DNA of 64,000 nucleotides from a virus. Within the stretch, counting starts at the first letter, position 1. Each line of letters opens with the position of its first letter. The stretch is taken from IMG/VR virus record IMGVR_UViG_3300021961_000037, positions 1 to 64,000 of that record; one strand, given 5' to 3'. Below the pieces are notes generated by a model. That model was not told the DNA's origin. It did no database searches and saw only the letters and a list, made by a program, of their open reading frames with translations. The translations under genes and the position numbers were made by a program. Shown here piece by piece: positions 54,863-63,952 of the stretch.

Positions 54863-57800
54863 ATGGCACGAGAGCGCGTAGTTATCAATATCGAGGTCAA
54901 CTCGGATATTGCGACGATTGAGGCTACCCGTGCGGCTTTGGAGCGTCTTACTAAACAAAACCGTGACCTTAACGACGAGTATGACCGTCATAAGAAACGC
55001 ATCACGGAAGTAACTAAAGAGAACAAGCGCCTTAACCGTGATAGTGACATGGTTGGCAATTCGTTGCGCAATCTTGGTAAGCATACGGCGACATCCAGTA
55101 GGCGGTTTGCCGGTTTGCGTAAGTCTGTTTTGAGTTTGCGTAAGGATATTGGAACACTAATTAGCGCTTTTGGTGGAATGATTGGGGTTGTAAACAAACT
55201 TTCTTTGATTGAGATTCCTCTTCTCGCTCTCGGCATGGCTGGCATAACGTCCTTGTTTAAGAGTGGTACAGGGTTTGTGAACCTTTATAGAGCGGCGATG
55301 AGTTCGCTTGCGTACACCGCTGCTGGCGTCGGTGTTGCTGTCACCACGGTTATATCTGCATTGCGTGAGTTCCAGTCAGTTCAATTTGCGCCAATGTACG
55401 TGGATGGTGCGATAAATACCGAGGATCGTTTTGCTGCTGCGTCTGGGGCGATGCGAATGTTTGTTGATAATACGAGACTTGCTGTTGTTGGGTCCGAGTC
55501 GCTTCAGAAGGCTTTCGGTACTTTGAGTAAACAGAAGCCAGTGACTGGTGGAACTGTTGCTGCGTTTGAGGGCTTGATGAATATTGTCGCCGGTAGCGGT
55601 GGGGATATTGGGAAGGGAAGCGAGAAACTTGCAACATTTTTGGCGCAGGTTCAAAAGGGTGGACTCGGGAGTGCCGCTTCAGCAGCCAAAGACCTTGGTC
55701 CTGACTTTGAGAAAATCATTAAAGAAGCGCAAGCGCTTGGTTTAAAGACATCTGACGAGTTTTTTAAGGCGGCTGCTGACGGTGCTCTTGGTGAGACTTT
55801 TCAGAAGAAATATGCGGGCCAGTTGGATGCTCTTAACGACACCCTGATTGGTCGTTTTAAGACTGCTTTACAGAGCACAAAAAATCTTTTGGGCGATATT
55901 GGTGACCAGTTTCTGCAGCCTACTGGTGAAGCGGTAATCAAGATTCAGAGGATTATTGAGCGGACGATACTGCAACTTACTCCCATGTTGCGTCAGTTCG
56001 GAACCGACACATTTTTGGGTGATGTCGTTAATCTGATTGACAAGGTATCTGTCAAGTTTGTTGGTTTGATGAATAAATATCTTGGTACCACTCCAGGTTT
56101 GTTTGAAAAACTTGGCGAATACATGGATGCGATTGGTAAAAGGTTTGAGAAGGTTCAGGATTGGGCTCGACAGTTTGTTGATGCTGGTCAGTTAATTACA
56201 GACAATTTTATTAAACCGATTTTTGAAGGTTTGATGGACAAGTTTGGTGGAGGAATGAATGTTCTCGCTAGTTTGGTTGAGGCTAATGCGCCGTTGCTGA
56301 GGTCTCTCGCTGACAGCATTGTTGATGTTATTGCTGCAATTGGTGAGTACGGGAACATGCTTAAAGAGGCGTTTATTGCGGTCATTCCGCTTCTCAATGT
56401 TTTCTTGAAGGTCACTGAAAAGATTTTTTCTATTTGGACGAAAATAAGTAAAGGTTTGTTGAGTGTTTTCGGTGGTATCGGTGGTGGTATCGGTAAGGCT
56501 CTTGCTGCTGTTCCTGTTCTATATGGCTCACTTATTCTTTTCAGTCGTTTTTTCAAAGTTTTTGGCGGAATGTTCGGGAAAGATATGAGCATTAAGGCGA
56601 ACAATGTTTTCGTCAACGGTAGAGGTATTGGTGGTGGGCCGATGGGTGGACCTATGGGTGGCCCAGGCGGAAGGCCTATGGGTGGACCTGGGATACGAGG
56701 TCGAATGGGGTACTCATACAACCTTGCACGTAACAGTGGTGTGGGGATAGCGAGGTCTGCTCAGGCGGGTTTGCGATCTGGTTACGCTGGCGTAAAAGGT
56801 CTTGGTGGTTCTGGGGCATTCAACCAGTTGTACGGCTTGGGGAATATGGGTTTGATGCTCGGTGGAACTGCCTTGATGGGTGCTGGTCAAAAAATGGGTG
56901 GGACATCAACTGCTGGTGGAGCAGCGCTCACTGGTTTGGGTGCGGCAGCAAATCTTGGCGCAGCGGGTTCAATGCTTGGTTTGGGGGAATTGACATTTGG
57001 TACTGGAAGTGCAGTCGGTACCGGCGCAATTCTTGGTGGCGCTGCCGCTATCGGCGGAGGTTATGCGGCTGGCTCGTATATTGGTTCTAAATTCACAGAT
57101 GATTCCGTTAGGTCGCGCGCAATGTCAGCAGCGACATCAGCGGCAGTTGGCGCTGCAATCGGAAGTGTTGTTCCTGGAATCGGAACTGCGGTTGGTGCTG
57201 GATTGGGTGCTGTTGTCGGTGGTGCTGTTGGGTATTGGAAGGCTGGCGCGGCGCGTAGAGATGCACGCAAAGCAGCAAAAGGCGTCATGGACAACTTTTT
57301 CATGGAAACAGAAGACGCATTCGCGGCTGGAGATGTTGAGAAACTGAAGGCCCAACTTGAAGGATTGAACGCCGAAATCGCCAAAGCAGCAACTGGCGAT
57401 ATTGACTACTACAACAAAAAGATTGACGAGCAACGCAAAAAGATTGACGAAACAGCAAAACAGATTGATAACTATTCAAGGAACGCTGATCTTGCTGAAA
57501 GAATGTTTGGGAAGAGCACCGATGCGTTGAACAAACTAGCCGAAGAAGCCGGCATCAATGTGCGCGACAAGGTTCTTAATTTCACTGAAATGCTGAAACT
57601 TGTTGGGAAAACTTCCGAGGAGCAGACTCGACTGGTTAAGCAATTTTGGGGAACTCTCGGCGGTCAGGCTCTTGGTGGTGCGCTCGGAAAACTTGACAAA
57701 ATCAGGGAGCGTCGAGATACACAAAACGCTCTGGATGCTTCACAGGCGTCGCTTTTGGGTGGAAATGTTTCTGGCGAGAATCTTCTTTCTTTCGTTGAAA

Positions 57801-58342
57801 ATCAAATCAAGTTCTCTACGGCGGAGTACGGAGAATTGGGTGGTTTGGCTAATGCCTATGAATCAATCATTGCTGGTTTGTCTGGTGAAACCTTGGGCAA
57901 ACTTGATGATAAAACAAAAGAAAAGTTGATGGCGCTTGCCAACGACATACTTGACCCAACAGCGTTGGTCAAATCAATGGATCAGGAAATGCTTGCGACA
58001 ATGGTCGGCGGTGCGAGTGCGCTTGCTGGTATGTCTTCGTCAGACATACTTTCTTTGGTTAATCAAAAGATGAAGACAGATCCGAACTTCCTTGCGAATT
58101 TCGGCGCATATCAAAGTCGAAATAACATGACTCAAATGAATGCAATGATTACTGGTCAGGGTGGCATTGTTGGCGCTTCGTCTCCGTATGGTTTTATGCC
58201 TCAGATTACGGTGAATGTCAATGCTCCGGTAATTGACCCAGAAGTTGTTCGTCAGATTCGCCTAGAACTTGAAGCATCGTTGCGCACGGCAAGGGAAAAG
58301 GGTGGCACCTTCACTGGTGGTGCAGGGACGTTTAGGCGTTAA
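54863..58342 (+). CDS. Tape measure protein
   Basis: This 1159-residue protein sets tail length and aids DNA passage. The N-terminal coiled coil (RLTKQNRDLNDEYDRHKKRI), central hydrophobic helices (SLIEIPLLALGMAGITSLF; SLAYTAAGVGVAVTTVIS), a Gly/Met/Pro-rich stretch near residue 590-620, a glycine-rich hydrophobic region around 650-760 and a later coiled coil (DNFFMETEDAF onward) are typical. GGAG precedes the ATG. It is followed directly by the baseplate genes. Confidence 0.93.
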   Translation: MARERVVINIEVNSDIATIEATRAALERLTKQNRDLNDEYDRHKKRITEVTKENKRLNRDSDMVGNSLRNLGKHTATSSRRFAGLRKSVLSLRKDIGTLISAFGGMIGVVNKLSLIEIPLLALGMAGITSLFKSGTGFVNLYRAAMSSLAYTAAGVGVAVTTVISALREFQSVQFAPMYVDGAINTEDRFAAASGAMRMFVDNTRLAVVGSESLQKAFGTLSKQKPVTGGTVAAFEGLMNIVAGSGGDIGKGSEKLATFLAQVQKGGLGSAASAAKDLGPDFEKIIKEAQALGLKTSDEFFKAAADGALGETFQKKYAGQLDALNDTLIGRFKTALQSTKNLLGDIGDQFLQPTGEAVIKIQRIIERTILQLTPMLRQFGTDTFLGDVVNLIDKVSVKFVGLMNKYLGTTPGLFEKLGEYMDAIGKRFEKVQDWARQFVDAGQLITDNFIKPIFEGLMDKFGGGMNVLASLVEANAPLLRSLADSIVDVIAAIGEYGNMLKEAFIAVIPLLNVFLKVTEKIFSIWTKISKGLLSVFGGIGGGIGKALAAVPVLYGSLILFSRFFKVFGGMFGKDMSIKANNVFVNGRGIGGGPMGGPMGGPGGRPMGGPGIRGRMGYSYNLARNSGVGIARSAQAGLRSGYAGVKGLGGSGAFNQLYGLGNMGLMLGGTALMGAGQKMGGTSTAGGAALTGLGAAANLGAAGSMLGLGELTFGTGSAVGTGAILGGAAAIGGGYAAGSYIGSKFTDDSVRSRAMSAATSAAVGAAIGSVVPGIGTAVGAGLGAVVGGAVGYWKAGAARRDARKAAKGVMDNFFMETEDAFAAGDVEKLKAQLEGLNAEIAKAATGDIDYYNKKIDEQRKKIDETAKQIDNYSRNADLAERMFGKSTDALNKLAEEAGINVRDKVLNFTEMLKLVGKTSEEQTRLVKQFWGTLGGQALGGALGKLDKIRERRDTQNALDASQASLLGGNVSGENLLSFVENQIKFSTAEYGELGGLANAYESIIAGLSGETLGKLDDKTKEKLMALANDILDPTALVKSMDQEMLATMVGGASALAGMSSSDILSLVNQKMKTDPNFLANFGAYQSRNNMTQMNAMITGQGGIVGASSPYGFMPQITVNVNAPVIDPEVVRQIRLELEASLRTAREKGGTFTGGAGTFRR

Positions 58343-58344
58343 TT

Positions 58345-59136
58345 ATGGCTACTACTGTAACTGCGTGGGTCCGCATAAACCCTGCCCTGACAAATGCTTC
58401 AGCATTAACACAAAATGATTCAGTGCAGAATGTTGTCCCACTTATTATTCGTCTTCTTCCAGCAACACCAGACCAAATTGCAGAAGATTTCCAACTTCCA
58501 TACAACCCGTTGCAGGTTACTTACGGTGATCTATCTGATGAGGTTACGCAAATTGCGCGACCTGGAACTACACCGATTATTGCTTTCAAGTCACATCGGT
58601 TGATGACTGTTGACTTTTCGTTCATAGTTGCGCAACCAGGCGACGGGCTTGCCACGAGTGTTGATAGTTCTTTGCAGAATTTGCGTAAATTTGCTGCGAG
58701 CAGTAATAGGGTTATTTCTTTACTCAATTTTGATTCGTTGACAAACACGCCTTTTGTTTTCCGTAATTCCACTCAGGAACGTCTTACTGATGGACTGTTT
58801 TTCAATATTGTTTCTCTTGAAATTCAGAGTGTCAGAAGGAACAAAAACAATGAGATAACTCAGGCGAATGTCAACATTAGTCTCGTTGAAAACAGGAACC
58901 CGCTGATTAATGTTGCGTTCATTCCGCCACTGAAGTACACAAAAAAACCAGAAAAATGTTCCAATAAAAAGTATCGGCGGAATAATCCGGGGAAATGCCC
59001 CAAGAAGACCGAGAAGGTTACCTCTCCTTCGCAGTCCGAATTGTCAAGAGCGACGGCTGCAAATAATGCCTATGCGCAAAAAGATGGATTTACGCGATGC
59101 TTCTTTAACGCAGATGGATCAATGGTCTGTTCCTGA
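58345..59136 (+). CDS. Tail/baseplate protein
   Basis: The 263-residue protein has a beta-rich core (IIRLLPATPDQIAEDFQLPY, LQVTYGDLSDEVTQIARPG, FSFIVAQPGD) and then a C-terminal Lys/Cys-rich part (KPEKCSNKKYRRNNPGKCPK) that resembles an excalibur-type calcium motif at its edge, though incomplete. It lies between the tape measure and the gpD-like hub, the place of a distal-tail/LysM-like adaptor. The exact role is an inference. Confidence 0.65.
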   Translation: MATTVTAWVRINPALTNASALTQNDSVQNVVPLIIRLLPATPDQIAEDFQLPYNPLQVTYGDLSDEVTQIARPGTTPIIAFKSHRLMTVDFSFIVAQPGDGLATSVDSSLQNLRKFAASSNRVISLLNFDSLTNTPFVFRNSTQERLTDGLFFNIVSLEIQSVRRNKNNEITQANVNISLVENRNPLINVAFIPPLKYTKKPEKCSNKKYRRNNPGKCPKKTEKVTSPSQSELSRATAANNAYAQKDGFTRCFFNADGSMVCS

Positions 59137-60122
59137 TGATTACTTCCGATGTTCTTTCAATACAAAACCACGATACTTTGCAGAAAGTGGAATTCGCACA
59201 AGCGGTGACTGAATTGCGTGTAAATTATGACATCAATGGGTGTTCGCAGTTAACCGTGAACGTCGCTGATTACAAAATGCGAATGTGGGATAACAACTAT
59301 TTCCAAGTGAGCACACCAGTTTTGTTTAAGGGTGAACGATTTCGCATAGCATCAACCGAAATTTCGCAGGCTGATGGTGAATATGTAAATGTTAAACTGG
59401 AAATTCGCACTGAGGCTGTGCAAAAAATGAAAGAAGACAAGACGCCACAGTCCTACAGATCGTCAACTGGTTTCGAATTTGCAAGAAAGGTAGCGAACAA
59501 GTTCGGACTTGAGCCGATAATTCAGGAGGTCGCTGGTGTAAAACAGGCGACAATCAAAGTAAAAGAAAAAAACAATAAAGAGTCTGTTTGGGATGTCCTG
59601 CAAAGATCAGCGCAAGATATCCAATTCATGTGCTTCGTTGCGGATGGAAGATTGTTTTATGCTTCACCGCAGTGGCTTCTCGGAAGATGGGGTTTGGAGT
59701 CAACGCCTGGGGCAACATTCGAGGTGTATAGGGGAAAAACGGAAAAACGAACTCTTCTGTATATTCCGTTGATTTATCCAGCAGACCCAAAGTTGAACTT
59801 TTTCTTGTTGCAAATGCCAAACATGCGAAGGTCTGAAGACTCGCCGAAGGAGTCGGAGGGGACAGCGCAATTGTGGGCTGGTGACCGCTACGAGGAGGGA
59901 ATTGGGAGCGCCTATAATATTCGTGCTGGGATGACAGTTGTTGTGTATGGGGTTAGTGGATTTAATCAAGCATATTTAGTTACTTCGGTTGATTATCAGT
60001 ATGGGCTTTCGGAACCTGTTGAGGTTGCTTTTGCTACTGTGGCTAAGTTGGCTCCCGCCGATAAAGCGAAGATTGATGAAAAGGTTTCTGAGGTAACTGT
60101 GATTTCGGGAACTGGAGGATGA
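59136..60122 (+). CDS. Baseplate hub protein (gpD/gp27-like)
   Basis: The 328-residue protein has a layered beta structure: an N-terminal region ending NVADYKMRMWDNNYF, PVLFKGERFRIASTEIS, then STGFEFARKVANKFGLEPII and SVWDVLQRSAQDIQFMCFVA, the conserved part of late-control-D proteins. It trimerises at the tube end and receives the spike. It is followed by the gpV-like spike gene. Confidence 0.83.
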   Translation: MITSDVLSIQNHDTLQKVEFAQAVTELRVNYDINGCSQLTVNVADYKMRMWDNNYFQVSTPVLFKGERFRIASTEISQADGEYVNVKLEIRTEAVQKMKEDKTPQSYRSSTGFEFARKVANKFGLEPIIQEVAGVKQATIKVKEKNNKESVWDVLQRSAQDIQFMCFVADGRLFYASPQWLLGRWGLESTPGATFEVYRGKTEKRTLLYIPLIYPADPKLNFFLLQMPNMRRSEDSPKESEGTAQLWAGDRYEEGIGSAYNIRAGMTVVVYGVSGFNQAYLVTSVDYQYGLSEPVEVAFATVAKLAPADKAKIDEKVSEVTVISGTGG

Positions 60123-60123
60123 T

Positions 60124-60537
60124 GTGGTTGTAAATTTAAATGACGGTTTTGAAAACTTCCAGCGTGCAGATTCGCTTCAGAGAATTGATATTGATTTTTC
60201 GTCTATACACATCGGCGTCGTGACCGCTGTTGGGTCAGCCACGAACACTGTTTTTGTGAAGATTCCGGCAATCAACGAGAATGCCGAATTGGGTCCTTTT
60301 AAGTGTCTTCAACCTTTTACAAATGTTGTTGAAACACCAGTCCAGCAAACATTGACGACCACATCTGGCTCCGACCCTGATGGCGGAACATTTCTTACGA
60401 GTGCAAGTTTAAGTTCAACCACAACAGACATTCAGGGTGTCTACGGTACTCTTAATTTGCCGAGTGTGGGCAACCGTGTTTTGGTCGTATTAATGAATAA
60501 TTCGTTTGATGAAGGTGCGGTGATTGGGAAACTATGA
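60124..60537 (+). CDS. Baseplate spike protein (gpV/gp5-like OB fold)
   Basis: The 137-residue protein has an OB-type N-terminal fold (IGVVTAVGSATNTVFVKIPA) and a C-terminal LPSVGNRVLVVLMNNSFDEGAVIGKL segment, the usual signature of spike base domains. It lacks the long beta-helix needle, so the tip may be made by another protein. The GTG at 60124 is preceded by GGAGG. Confidence 0.8.
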   Translation: MVVNLNDGFENFQRADSLQRIDIDFSSIHIGVVTAVGSATNTVFVKIPAINENAELGPFKCLQPFTNVVETPVQQTLTTTSGSDPDGGTFLTSASLSSTTTDIQGVYGTLNLPSVGNRVLVVLMNNSFDEGAVIGKL

Positions 60538-60836
60538 ACACTTTAAGACTCCCCATCCGTTTTAAGACAAATTATTCAATGGAAACCATTTCTGATGCCA
60601 CCGACGAATATTATGCAAAACTGTTGGCAGATTCGCTCCGCATTGAGCCTGGTGAACTCCCGATTAGTACATCATTCGGTGTTCTTGACCCGTCCTTTGA
60701 ATACCAGACACCGCTAAAAGCGGTTCAGAACGCTGCCCGCCATATCCCAGAAATTTCTGTAACAAATGTTTCGTCTAAACTGGATGATACGGGGAAAATC
60801 CTGCTCAAAGTTGATTTTACGATTAAGGAATCCTGA
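60534..60836 (+). CDS. Baseplate wedge protein (gp25/W-like)
   Basis: The 100-residue protein has the gp25/gpW pattern: LRIEPGELPISTSFGVLDPS and a C-terminal beta hairpin VTNVSSKLDDTGKILLKVDF. It builds the sheath-proximal wedge. It overlaps the spike stop (ATGA) and the gpJ-like start. Confidence 0.8.
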   Translation: MNTLRLPIRFKTNYSMETISDATDEYYAKLLADSLRIEPGELPISTSFGVLDPSFEYQTPLKAVQNAARHIPEISVTNVSSKLDDTGKILLKVDFTIKES

Positions 60837-62011
60837 TGGCTTCACCAGATTTTTCAGACTACGTTGACCTAACGCTTTTTGATACGACGGCGAACACTAT
60901 CTACAATGAGGCGATTGAGTACGCAAAGACAGCGTTCCCAGAGTTTTCTCCACGTGTCGGAACCGTTGAAAATGCAATTCTTGAAGCGTTTGCTCATGCT
61001 TCGTTCAATTTGACGACAACCATAAACAGGCTTCCTGATGGTTTGATGGAAGGTCTACTCAAACTCATGGGATTCTCCCGGATTGAAGCAACTCCAGCGG
61101 CTGGCGTAGTCAGTATTGAGGTGACGATAAATACTGGTGTAACAATTTCTGCTGGAACAATCGTTTCGTTTGATGTTTTTGACACTGGTGGCGTACTCAC
61201 ACAGTACCTATTTGAAACAACCGAGGATTTGATAATTTCATCCGGAAATACCAGTGGAACGGTAAATGTTGTCGCCGTTTCAGCAGAGGAATATCCGGAT
61301 ATACCAGTTCCCCAGGCGCTTACACTCGTTTCGACTACGCCATATATTTTTCAAGTTGAATTGCAAAGCGTGAGTACGGTCGGAACAAATACGGAATCAG
61401 ATGAAGAATATTTTAATCGTGCCTCCAGATACCTTGCATCGCTGTCAAGTGCTCTAGTTACAGCAAATCAGATGACCAACTACATTTCCACAATGTACCC
61501 AACGGTTTCACGATTCAAAGTGTACGACCTTACGGAATCTGTGGACATGGATTTCAGCGCTGCGGACGCCGCTGGAGAGGTCACCGTGGCAATGTGTGAC
61601 AGTATTGGCGACCCGATTGATAGTGCTCAAAAAACAATCATCCAAGACGATCTTGAATCAAAAGTTATTGCAGGTCTCAATGTGGGTCTGTATGACATGC
61701 AAATATTTGATGTTGATGTCGTAGCAGAGGTTGTTGTTGAGACAAATTATTCAACTGCAACAGTTTCTCTTGCCGTGTCCGCAGCAATCGAAAGTTATCT
61801 TTCAATCGCTGGTTGGGATTGGCAGGAAGGCGTTGCATCTAACAGACTTTCTGCTATCGCTGCCCGTGTTCCTGGTGTCAAGTATGTCGTTTCAATGTCG
61901 TCTACTTTGCCTACTTCCGTGCCTAGCCTTGCCTCTGAGTCGGCTGGAGAAATCACCATAATCGAAAAGGGAGCAATCCCAATAGGCTCGTGCACAACAA
62001 CAGCGGTTTAA
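60836..62011 (+). CDS. Baseplate J-like wedge protein
   Basis: The 391-residue protein has the baseplate_J layout. The N-terminal AIEYAKTAFPEFSPRVGTV leads to ATPAAGVVSIEVTINTGVTI (turn-rich 'PAG' segment), then GTNTESDEEYFNRASRYLAS. A C-terminal ESYLSIAGWDWQEGVASNRL precedes the final strand. It joins wedges at the baseplate periphery. It overlaps the gp25-like gene by one base. Confidence 0.88.
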   Translation: MASPDFSDYVDLTLFDTTANTIYNEAIEYAKTAFPEFSPRVGTVENAILEAFAHASFNLTTTINRLPDGLMEGLLKLMGFSRIEATPAAGVVSIEVTINTGVTISAGTIVSFDVFDTGGVLTQYLFETTEDLIISSGNTSGTVNVVAVSAEEYPDIPVPQALTLVSTTPYIFQVELQSVSTVGTNTESDEEYFNRASRYLASLSSALVTANQMTNYISTMYPTVSRFKVYDLTESVDMDFSAADAAGEVTVAMCDSIGDPIDSAQKTIIQDDLESKVIAGLNVGLYDMQIFDVDVVAEVVVETNYSTATVSLAVSAAIESYLSIAGWDWQEGVASNRLSAIAARVPGVKYVVSMSSTLPTSVPSLASESAGEITIIEKGAIPIGSCTTTAV

Positions 62012-62012
62012 T

Positions 62013-63299
62013 ATGCTCCCAACAGTAAACTATATTGATGAATCTGAGCGCAGATTTGTTGAGTCAGCGTACTTTGCAACGCTTTTGGGCGGAATATGGA
62101 AATCAGATGCGACTATTACCGAGGATCCGTTAACATATCAAGATTTTGCTTTTGGGTCAATTTTTGTTGACGCAGTTGCCGAATCGGAAACAACCTACAA
62201 CATCTGGTCAAACCCGTCAACAGATGTGCCGTCACAGTATGCAATCACAACAGACATAGAAAACACAGATTATATTGAGGCGTTTTGCTGGGTTCGTCCG
62301 ACAAAAAATTGCACAGTAAATATCAACACTCAGTTGACGGAGGTGTACCTTGATGAACCAACAAACAATTTCATGCTTTCATCTGACACAAACGATGTTT
62401 TTGAGGGCAATGTTGGTTCTCACATAATTGCTGTTGGTGGCGCCGACGAACCAATATGGCATTTGGTTAGAGCAAAACTGATTCAAATCCCGTCCGGTGA
62501 CGCGCAATATTCAATTGGTTTGAAAATAAATGTCGTATTTGATGATGATGCATCGCCTGGTGAATTGAACATTTCAAGGCCAACGATTATCAGAACTCAT
62601 GCCATCTTTGAAAACGAGGCACTACAGGAAACATATCTATTCATACCAGATGTGTTTTTGGAGCAAGACACCGCAGATTTCACCTCCAACGAGGTCACAT
62701 ATCCGCTAATGCGTTTAATTGACGTCGCCTCTGACACTGCGCATGATGTTGCACAAAAAATTGATGAAATCAAATATATGGATATTGAATCAGGGTTTGA
62801 CAGTACAGATACCGAAACATATAGCACCTTGATTAATCCTCTGTATTCGGATGTTCCGACACTCGGGTGGCTTTCTCAATTCCGAGGAAGAAATCTTGTC
62901 GTCACATATGAGCCATCTACCGATGGAGAAGAGTGGGAACAGTTTATTCTGGATTCATCAACTCTTGACGGAACTGATGTTATGGCAACATCATCAATTT
63001 CAACCTCTGGGATTTCGGGTGGAGTTGAAGAATATTTTCGCTGGCAGGTAGACACTGGGTATTACGGTCACAATGCCGGAACCATTTCATCAATGCTTTC
63101 AGCAATCCAACTATTTCTTACTGGCGATAAAACAATCAATTATGTAGCCACGCCAACAAGCATCCATTTTCAAACAAGTATCACAGAAACGTACGGATCA
63201 GATGCTTTGGCAATTGGTGACCCGAACCCGTACATTCTTGCGGTTATTGAACCAGCAAGACCACTTGGAATGATTGCGACCCACGAATTAGTTGCCTAG
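62013..63299 (+). CDS. Putative tail protein I-like wedge protein
   Basis: The 428-residue protein sits where gpI follows gpJ. The middle (PLMRLIDVASDTAHDVAQKI) and a LINPLYSDVPTLGWLSQFRG segment resemble the short gpI-type family. The first 215 residues are a large beta-rich domain not found in the classical 150-200 residue gpI, possibly an added receptor-binding or carbohydrate-binding module. The call is by position and partial similarity. Confidence 0.62.
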   Translation: MLPTVNYIDESERRFVESAYFATLLGGIWKSDATITEDPLTYQDFAFGSIFVDAVAESETTYNIWSNPSTDVPSQYAITTDIENTDYIEAFCWVRPTKNCTVNINTQLTEVYLDEPTNNFMLSSDTNDVFEGNVGSHIIAVGGADEPIWHLVRAKLIQIPSGDAQYSIGLKINVVFDDDASPGELNISRPTIIRTHAIFENEALQETYLFIPDVFLEQDTADFTSNEVTYPLMRLIDVASDTAHDVAQKIDEIKYMDIESGFDSTDTETYSTLINPLYSDVPTLGWLSQFRGRNLVVTYEPSTDGEEWEQFILDSSTLDGTDVMATSSISTSGISGGVEEYFRWQVDTGYYGHNAGTISSMLSAIQLFLTGDKTINYVATPTSIHFQTSITETYGSDALAIGDPNPYILAVIEPARPLGMIATHELVA

Positions 63300-63319
63300 A
63301 TATTTACTTTCATATTTGG

Positions 63320-63347
63320 TTGGCATAAAAAGGTAAACTTGTAGTAT
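63320..63347 (+). promoter_or_regulatory. Promoter before the lysis-like genes
   Basis: TTGGCA (63320-63325), 16 bp, TAGTAT (63342-63347). GGGAGAA precedes the ATG at 63367. Confidence 0.6.
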
Positions 63348-63366
63348 CCCTAAAGACGGGAGAAAT

Positions 63367-63633
63367 ATGGACGATCAAGAAAACATTGACGATCCAGCAA
63401 TCGTTGAAGTTGACACCGAAATGGATGAATTGCGCAAGGTATTGCGTAATACCATGTCGGAAAAACTCATAACGAATTTCGTCATTATTGCCGAAGTTAC
63501 CGATGAGGATGGTCAATCGCTGTCCCTGTCCGTATCTGACAGCATTACGCCATGGCTGGCGTATGGGATGATTAACAGCGCTCTGGCGATGCTAGGGTCT
63601 GGAGAATACCAATTCCCTTCAACGGAAGAATGA
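63367..63633 (+). CDS. Hypothetical acidic protein
   Basis: The 88-residue protein begins with an acidic segment. A hydrophobic middle follows (KLITNFVIIAEVTDEDGQSL), then SDSITPWLAYGMINSALAML. It resembles small actinophage proteins of unknown role. It precedes the holin-like gene and shares its transcript. Confidence 0.65.
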   Translation: MDDQENIDDPAIVEVDTEMDELRKVLRNTMSEKLITNFVIIAEVTDEDGQSLSLSVSDSITPWLAYGMINSALAMLGSGEYQFPSTEE

Positions 63634-63641
63634 GGCTAATA

Positions 63642-63878
63642 ATGGATAAAAACATCAAAATGAACCTTGGCGACCAGGCGGTTAAGGGTGCAGTTCTCGG
63701 CGCTCTTGCGTACTTTGGCGACGCTTTCGGTTTGGATGCCACGCAGGTTGCGGTCGCCATGCCGGTTGCACTGACAATCCTCGCTTGGGTTTCTACGAAG
63801 ATTGGTGACAAGGGCACGACAGTCTTGTTCCGTGTTGTCAAGCAAGCGGCAGCAGCACAGGCAAAGAAAAGCAAGTAG
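63642..63878 (+). CDS. Holin-like membrane protein
   Basis: The 78-residue protein has a hydrophobic helix (AVKGAVLGALAYFGDAF), a second (VAVAMPVALTILAWVS) and a basic C-terminal tail (QAAAAQAKKSK), a class-II holin-like topology. No endolysin is visible up to the window end, so the holin role is a suggestion. The ATG at 63642 has GAGG upstream; an earlier in-frame start at 63630 is less likely. Confidence 0.5.
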   Translation: MDKNIKMNLGDQAVKGAVLGALAYFGDAFGLDATQVAVAMPVALTILAWVSTKIGDKGTTVLFRVVKQAAAAQAKKSK

Positions 63879-63904
63879 TTTCAAGCCACGCGCATTTGCT
63901 ACCT

Positions 63905-63934
63905 TATACTTGTAGACGACACAAAATGTCGTCT
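63905..63934 (+). promoter_or_regulatory. -10 box and leader hairpin
   Basis: TATACT (63905-63910) is followed at once by a perfect 8-bp hairpin, AGACGACA (63914-63921) with TGTCGTCT (63927-63934), loop CAAAA. The hairpin would form at the 5' end of the mRNA for the gene at 63953 and may stabilise it. There is no U-tract. Confidence 0.5.
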
Positions 63935-63952
63935 CCGAGTGTGGGGTAGTAA

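Noticed and set aside
58345-59136. C-terminal Cys/Lys region as an excalibur calcium-binding domain
   Set aside because: The DxDxDG core is missing; only the Cys spacing and a short NADGS-like stretch recall it.
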